Assembly: GCA_001692895.1 (NCBI GenBank)
Contig: KV748248.1
Coordinates: 1 to 64,000 of the forward strand
Reading direction: 5' to 3'
DNA: 64,000 bases
Source of the DNA: Cenococcum geophilum 1.58
Taxonomy: Eukaryota > Ascomycota > Dothideomycetes > Gloniales > Gloniaceae
The notes under the pieces are model-generated. The model saw only the letters and a list, made by a program, of their open reading frames with translations. It was not told the DNA's origin and did no database searches. Both the position numbers and the translations under genes were made by a program. Position 1 is the first letter of the stretch. Every line of letters starts with the position of its first letter. Positions 57,651-64,000 of this stretch are shown here, piece after piece.

Positions 57651-58460
57651 GCCTCCTTAGAAACCCCCTATAGCTTAGCTAAGCGTTTATATATCTACTA
57701 CTCCATTCTCTTAACTTTACCGCCTGCTTTTGCTGTAGCGGCTTCTTAAAATCTAAAAAATGCTAACATTAGCCTAATTTAAGATATACTCTATATGCTT
57801 ATATACCCATACCTTTACTTAATACAATTAGCTGCCTCTACCTCCCTATTAGCTTCGTTTATTATATCTTTAAGAGCCTCTTCTTCTAGGTTATTATCTT
57901 TTATAGAAATCTATATAATATTACTAGTTAGATCGTCTACAATTACAACCTATAGTTAAGCTAGTTTAGAATCTAGAGCGGTTACGCTTTAGAGAGCATT
58001 ATAATTATCTTTATTCTCCTCTATATTATTAGGACCCCCTATAGGCTAGATAGCTAGACTACCGCAGCTGTCCTTAGTAGCTTACCGTAATTTACCTTTA
58101 GATACTCTAGCAGGTTACTCCCTTTTATAACTACATTTCTTCCAACCTAATAAACTTAGAATACTTCTATACGCTAATAAGGTTAATAAAGTATTACTCT
58201 TACTTTTGGTGTCTTTATTAACAAACTTATTATTTAAGTACTCTAAGTGCTTGCGGGTCTACTTAGACGTAGTCTTCTACCGTTTCTTATATATGGGCTT
58301 ACCGCGTAAAGACTGGCGAATTAGGGTATTAGCGATGCTAGGAGGGTTTATACTCTACTTACGCGGTATTTAGTACGATATTTCTATAATTAAGTACTTA
58401 GCTGCAATTGTTAGTATATAAATAGCTAGATATTATTAAAAGAACTTATAATTGGTACTC
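57651..58460 (-). pseudogene. Unidentified minus-strand pseudogene
   Basis: Read leftwards from about 58440. A long frame with stops only at likely Gln/Trp codons contains PPSIANTLIRQSLRGKP, a Lys/Arg/Gln-rich stretch (KKRxKTTSK), KHLEYLNNKFVNKD, then an Asn/Asp/Glu-rich helical part (EENKDNYNAL, KDNNLEEEALKDIINE). The N-terminal part is loosely like helix-turn-helix regions of DNA transposases, but this is a weak impression. It may be part of the same damaged locus as 59760-60600. Function unknown. Confidence 0.4.
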
Positions 58461-59759
58461 TTAAGTATAAATTCTACTTTACTTCTGTGGTATAGTATAC
58501 ATCGCTAAAATACAGCTTATAATGCCCCTTACTAGGCAATGCGAGCCTCCTTATAAGATTTAATATCGACCTATATAATTTAATCTTTATCTAAGTTAAA
58601 CCCTACTAATGCTACAACCTCTTAAAATAGTAAGAAACTAATTTCTTTAATTATTAGGGTTTCTGTATTAGCTTTTATAATGTTATAGATTATACAAAGC
58701 TCTATAGTATTTTAGGTAGTTAAGTTTATTCTTTAAAATTAGAAGGTTTTATTTTTAAGCAAAAGCGGCTTACCTAATAATATAGGGCCTAGTAATTCCG
58801 AGATTTGCTTAAAAGTAAATATAGACGCTAGCGTTATTATAGGTTTGAATTTAGTTTAAGTCTAACTTCTAAGTTCTAACTTATTTTGCTATTTTATGGC
58901 ATTGGTTCTCTAAGATACTATTAAAGCAATAATAGTATCTTTAGACTAGCTCTCTAAAACACCTTCCCTCTTAGGCAAGTTACTAAGAACCTTCTAAATA
59001 AAGTTATTACGTAGCACTTTATCTTTAGCAGTACGAAACACAACTTTATTAAGCCTAGTCTCTACTATACCATCTAAGATTGTCTTCTTAATTTCCTTAA
59101 GGTAACGAGCATTAATTTTTTATCTATTTATAATATCCAAGTCCTTTATAGTAATGCGTGAAGATACTAAAATAGGACAAAGAAGAAGTAGAGTATTGCT
59201 ATATAAGGGCGGAAGAATCTAGTTAGTATTTAGTAGAGGTATAAGTCTAAAGTAGGTAGGTAAAATAAACTAATTATAAGAATTAATTAACCGGGCGGAT
59301 TACCGCAGTTTTAGGGCGTGAGTTATAGCTTAAAGTAGTAATTAGCGGTTAAACTAATTAATTAACTAATTAATGTCGCGTAGAGGTGCCGTGCGAGAGT
59401 TAGTTAAGGTAGTAGAGGTAAAGAATTAGGCGAAGTAAATATTAAAGTTAAGTAACGCTAGTAGGTAAATTGCCGTTATCTAATGCTTATTAATAATAAG
59501 GTAAATTAAAAAGTTCTAGTAAATATACAGAATGCTAAGTCTAGCGGCATTTTATAGTAGATTGCCTTAGGTAGTATAAGTCTTATATAGTTATAATCTT
59601 TAGGATTTAAGAACTAAACCAACTTATTAGTTTATTAAACTTTATAAATCCTACCTAGGCTACTTATATAAAAAGGTAATAACTTAGCTAAGTATAGAAT
59701 TTACGTATTATTTTAATTATTTTATAATAGGAGACTAGGTAAAGCTAATTAAGCCTTTA
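58461..59759. other. Unassigned RIPped sequence
   Basis: On the minus strand near 58700-58470 a frame reads LPSKGHYKLYFSDVYYTTEV, faintly like the protease-to-integrase junction of copia elements, but no catalytic motif supports it. Otherwise no gene, LTR or inverted repeat was seen. Confidence 0.3.
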
Positions 59760-60600
59760 CTATAGCCTCCTTTAAGCCCTCCTCTACCGCCCTTAATCAA
59801 TCCTCTATATTAAACAGCCGCTGGTTAAACTATTTAACTACTTATAGCACTTAATATACCTTATTTAGCGTATATAGTACGTCCTCCCTTATAACCTTAA
59901 GCTGGTCCTTTACTAAAAGCTCTTAAAACATTACCTTTCTCTAATTTACATTATTATACGCTTCGATCAGTTATAAATATAGTTTTATAACCTTAAAAGT
60001 AGTCCTACTTTATTACTTAGGCGTCCCAGATTAGATTTATAATAGATATATTTTAAGCCTTTTTAGCTTTTTAAAGTTCCTCAATTTCCGTCTTTAAACT
60101 CTTAATATTTTAGCAATTAGCGGGTAATACAGTCTATAAAGCATCCTACCCCTCCTTTATATAACTAATTATCTAACTTATAACATTAAAGAGGTCTCTC
60201 TTTTATAGTTTTCTAGTTTCCATAACAGCCATCTCCGTAACGCTATTTTTATTTAACTTAATTCTCTTTAAATTATATCTAGTAGTATTTCTAGCGGCTA
60301 GTAGGACAGAATAGGTTAGCGGAGGCTTCTTAATAGGTAGCTAAGCTGTCTTTATAACTTTAGCTACCTTACTATTCTTCTCCTACTTAATTAAAAACCC
60401 TCTAATCTCCTTCTAATAACTATCCACCGCTTTCTTCTTTCGCGGCTTTAGAGCTAGCTTAGTGGTCCTATCTCTATTCTTTAGTAACGCCTTTTTAATA
60501 TAGGGACGCTTAGTGCGCTTAGCTAGGGTAGCTGTATACCTAGGGTTTTCATTTATTTATAATAACTAATCAGCGTAAGATATTTATAACTCCTTATTAG
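59760..60600 (-). pseudogene. Coiled-coil gene related to the piggyBac passenger
   Basis: Read leftwards from about 60590. The basic N-terminal region (ENPRYTATLAKRTKRP, KKALLKNRDRTTKLALK) continues to SVTEMAVMETRKLQKRDL, VLPANCQNIKSL and KTEIEEL. In a neighbouring frame, over about 59900-59770, it reads VKDQLKVIREDVLYTLNKV and then AVEEGLKEAIVKAQLAL. This last part matches the passenger protein at 23353-23840 closely (DQLKVIREDVLYTSNEV; AVEEGL; VVKAQLAL). The copy is heavily RIPped, unlike the passenger. No transposase was found next to it. Confidence 0.5.
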
Positions 60601-61449
60601 CATATATATTATTATAACGTTTACTTTAAAAATAGGTTAAGGGCTAGTATATAGTTAAGTTAAGGGGAAATTGGTTTTAATATAGAGAATAGGTAATAGA
60701 TAGATAAATAGTATTTAGTAGTAAGATCTAAGTGTAAGGGCGCGAAGAGACTTTGGGGAAGATTTAAAGGAATGATATAAATTCTATCTAAATCTAAGGG
60801 TATATAGCTCTCGCTAAGAATAAGACGTTGCGTAAAGAAGAGAAAGGAATAATAAGAGAATTATATAATTAAATAGTTAGGGGCTTAGTAGTCGATGCGT
60901 GCGTATATACGCACGCGGTCTTTAACAGACTTTAGTAATTTAATTGATCTAGTAGATTTTGGTTAAAGTGTTAAAATTTATCTATTAAGTATTTTACTAA
61001 GACATTCCTACTATAACTGGGCTAGTCCCGTTATAGTACTACCCCTTTTAGCCGAAGGTCTAAATAATTAAATTTTTTGTTAAGACTTATAACTTGTTAC
61101 GTGTCGTATTTTCGCGTTAGGTAGCGGTATAGGGTTTTATTAATTCTATCGTTAAATAGACTAATTAGGATTTTTTATCGCCGGGATAGAAAATCGCTAT
61201 TAGCTCGGTTAAGGCGGTAAGCAGAACTAATATCTTTGTAGTAAGTCTTAGTAAGGCAGATCTAACTAATTAAATAACTTTAACCGGCGGTTAAAGTTCT
61301 TTAATATCTTGTGTGTTATGTGATTATATTACAAATATCGTGACGTATTTTAAGTCTTTTTTAATTTTAAGTTTTTTTTTAATTTTAAGCTTCCTGCTAT
61401 TGTGTTTCGTGTATTTATATTAGGTAGTAATTATTTGCTTTTATATCGT
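60601..61449. other. Intergenic, with a possible LTR
   Basis: This contains a perfect palindrome (60897-60916). Nothing coding was recognised. 61093-61333 could be a minus-strand LTR (TGTAATATAATCAC to ACACGTAACA), but there is no second copy and no clear polypurine tract, so I leave it open. Confidence 0.3.
60897..60916. repeat. Perfect 20-bp palindrome
   Basis: GCGTGCGTAT followed by its exact reverse complement ATACGCACGC. It is GC-rich within a very AT-rich region. Purpose unknown. Confidence 0.9.
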
Positions 61450-62920
61450 GTCTATCTAGCTAAAGTAGGCTATAAAGGATAGTTCTCGTGGAATTCTTTT
61501 ACTAGGGAAGGCGTATCGGTCTTAATTTAGTTATAGGTTTCCTAAGTTTATATTTTATATCCATCCTATTTAATAAAAAGTTTAAATTATTTAGATTATA
61601 TCTTCTATTGTATATTATTAGTTAAGTTAATAAAGTAAGAACTGTTACCGTTGTTAATAATTATAGAAGGTGGTAGTAGTACTTCGTAAGTTATAGGTTT
61701 ACCCTTTAAGGGTTATAGTAAGTTTACGTAAAATGTTAGATATATTTTTATCTTAGTTAGTAGTTTAAGTTTATAAGTATATAGGCTTAGTTTCTTCTTA
61801 ACTTAGTATAGGCCTATAAACTTCTAGTCTAGTTTCTTTAAGGGTTGTTAAGTCTTTAGGTTTTATATATTTAGGTAAACTATATTACCTTTCTTAAAGT
61901 CCTATACGGGAGCTCGTCCTTTATTTATATGCTATTCCTATACTATTTAAGCGTACGCTAATTTACTTTATAATAGTTCCGTTAACTACTTTATTTAATT
62001 AATAAAGTTATATACATTAATTAGTTAAATCCTCTTAATTATAGGTCCTATTATATTAATTTTAGGTTATAGTTTAAATCTAAGTTAAGGGTCTTATCCG
62101 TAGGTTGCGTAGAACGGCATTATGCCTATTAATTTGGTTCTTATATTATTCGCAGTAAACTTAGCTAATAGTAGCCATTTTTCCTAGTTGTTTTGCAGGT
62201 AGGAGCAGTATATTTATAGGTATTATTCTATAATTACGTTTGTAATTTTAGTTTAACTATTTATCTCTAAATAAAATGCAGTTAAGAGTTGTGTTTATAT
62301 ACTTAATTATTTATATAGGGCTTATTAGAAGTCTAAAACGAACTAGCTTCTATAGTTAGATATTATTAAATTAGAAAGTCTATATAGCTTAAAGACGTAC
62401 TTAATAAAACATTTAGCTACTAATATTGTATTAATTAAGTCTATAGGAATTATATATCGTATTTTTATAAGATAGTTAATAATTACTATAACATTTATAA
62501 ACCTATTACTATTAAGTAGGTTAACTATAAAGTTAATTAAGATATCTTGCTATCTTTGTATTAGAATTAGTAATAGTTAAAATACTCCTTACTTTTTATA
62601 TAAGAGGTCTTCCTATATACGCATATTCTATATACTTAAATGTATTTTTATATATAGTTATATATTATAGGCTAGTAATATACTTATTAAATAATCTTAG
62701 AGGTCTTTATATAGCTAGGATGCCCTACTATAGGGGAATCGTGTATAAATTTAAGTATTTTAAATCGTAAGGGTTTAGAATTTGGGACTACTATCTTCTA
62801 TTAATAGTATAACCAATTATTACGGATTTCGTATTTAGCGAGTATAATATCCTTATATTGCCGTTTCCCTATTTGGATTGCTTATATCTACTATCTAGGG
62901 ATTGTTCTTATATTTATAAC
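61450..62920 (-). pseudogene. Ty3/gypsy integrase remnant
   Basis: Read leftwards from 62920. The zinc-binding part includes HDSPIVGHPSYIKT (about 62750-62710), then a VYRICVYRKT segment whose Cys/His positions are partly Tyr. In the core, all three catalytic residues appear lost: Asn in LINFIVNLL (62532-62534), Asn in the ISN segment (62355-62357) and Lys at the Glu position of the QTKITN segment. The C-terminal part includes YTKLRRN and LxxPIxYG-like segments. No RT was seen to the right: the copy ends about where the LINE ORF1 starts. It is a different family from A, B and E. Confidence 0.75.
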
Positions 62921-62927
62921 AAAAACG

Positions 62928-64000
62928 ATGCAATTGCCCGCCAAAGAAACCTTTAAAACAAGCCCAACAGAGCTCCCACGAGCTCCAGAGGACTTCAGAA
63001 ACCCTTCCTATCAACACTACACACCCCAATTCGGCGTTAGTGGAGGTATACGTGGTGCCTTCCAGTATATAACCCCTAAAGCCGGACCACAATAAACAAA
63101 TAAGCCCCTACCCCCAACCCCAACAACCTCAACTAAATAACGCGCCCTTTAAGAACGCGTCTTATAGACTATATAAGCTGTAGAACAAACCTAGTAGGTG
63201 CTATAGAAACGATCTCTTAATATAGATAAGGAGCGTACTACTATACTCTCCTTCCTCACTACCGCGATCACAACCCTTTGGGTAGCCTTTGCTATATTAG
63301 CGGAACTTATCTAGACCTAAGGAACCTAGGAACAATATACCCAGGACATAAAGGCGATCTGGATAGATATTGGCGCCCTCTAGAGGGCCGTAACAATGGC
63401 TATAAAGAGCGGACCGGCGTCTATAGGCCCGCTGTTATACGCATACGTTGCTGCCACTATACCTATAATGCCCTAAGCTATAAGATAAGTTGCCTATAAA
63501 CCTATAGAAGTAAATAAGATTATAATCCGCATAGGCGACGCTACCGACCGCGAGGAAACCTTAAAGCAGAATAGCTAAGCCCTGGTATATAAGCTTTAGG
63601 CCGTAGGACCCCTAGACACCTATAAGATATAAGCTATAAAGAAGCTATAGAGTGGCGATGTTAGGGCGTACGTTATAGATAAAGATATAAAAGATAGATT
63701 GCTATAAGAAACGGGGTGGATAAAGGTCCTAGGACGCTCTGCTATACTAGCTATACCACTAGTACTAGTAGAGGTCTACGCGGTGCCTATAAGCCTCGCC
63801 ACTTAGGGCCTAGAGGCTAAGTAGATAATAGAGGATATAATAAAGCAAAATTGTACTATAGCAGGGCTTATAGTAGAAAGGCTGGCGTGGAAAAGGCTAG
63901 GAAGAGTCTAGACGGAAGAAAAGGTCCAATTATTACTTATTATAGGCGTATAGTTAGAAGAGGTTGCAAATGCGCTATTTAATTAGGGCCTCTTCCTAGG
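62928..64000 (+). pseudogene. LINE-like ORF1 (gag), runs past the window end
   Basis: The ATG at 62928 (MQLPAKETFK) opens 55 codons before the first TAA (63093-63095). This first 200 bp keeps normal CpA/TpG. Beyond about 63140 the same frame is heavily RIPped. Motifs further on, SGDVRAYVIDKDIKDRLL then GWIKVLG, AVPISLAT and IAGLIVERLAWKRLG, match the nucleic-acid-binding part of fungal non-LTR retrotransposon ORF1 proteins (Tad/I type) as I know them. RT (ORF2) would lie beyond 64000. Confidence 0.6.

Noticed and set aside
61093-61333. Minus-strand LTR of the integrase remnant
   Set aside because: It has plausible TG...CA ends, but no second copy, no target duplication and no polypurine tract next to it.
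62895-63092. 65-codon minus-strand ORF at the LINE start
   Set aside because: It overlaps the plus-strand ORF1 start and spans the junction with the integrase remnant; it is a shadow frame.

Overview
The window looks like a RIP-mutated, repeat-filled, AT-rich block from a filamentous ascomycete (Pezizomycotina). Across most of it CpA and TpG are almost absent, TpA is in large excess and CpG is kept. This is the mark of repeat-induced point mutation (RIP) acting on CpA. Retroelement reading frames can be followed for kilobases, but Gln and Trp codons have become TAA or TAG, ATG is often ATA, Cys and His of zinc knuckles are Tyr, and catalytic Asp is often Asn. No intact host protein gene was found. 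All families below were recognised by reading translations by eye; no database search was run.

Layout. 1-2287: degenerate sequence, a tRNA-like relic (minus strand, 1087-1178) and the first half of a DUF6589-like pseudogene. 2288-10105: chromovirus A1 (420-bp LTRs, target duplication ACTGA/ACTAA) splitting that pseudogene, which resumes at 10106-11290. 11540-14874: two diverged minus-strand copies of an unidentified gene. 14875-15743: the 3' end of a minus-strand copy of family B (B'). 15744-18156: the 5' part of another LTR element (F, gag and protease). 18157-30199: chromovirus E (215-bp LTRs, target duplication ATAGC) with a piggyBac-type transposon inside its integrase gene. 30200-32143: very AT-rich debris. 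32144-44865: a foldback MITE split by chromovirus B (32230-44729, target duplication GATTT). B itself carries two unusual minisatellite-bearing inverted-repeat elements, D1 (in gag) and D2 (in pol). 44866-45690: a roughly 75-bp tandem array. 46109-47732: a young gag-only LTR element (G) with 150-bp LTRs. 48081-56125: chromovirus A2. 56126-60600: unidentified minus-strand pseudogenes, including a relative of the piggyBac passenger gene. 61450-62920: a minus-strand Ty3-type integrase. 62928-64000: the start of a LINE-like ORF1 running off the end.

Three results stand out. First, the A family appears to encode gag, a long unidentified region, protease, RT, RNase H, integrase, chromodomain and a C-terminal extension in one frame of about 2,425 codons that ends inside the 3' LTR. 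Second, D1 and D2 have related termini and apparent 2-bp target duplications, and share an internal cassette: tetranucleotide array, 20-bp array, conserved spacer, 12-bp array. Third, the nesting can be ordered exactly from target duplications and from host frames that rejoin when insertions are taken out, and RIP has also mutated some target duplications.
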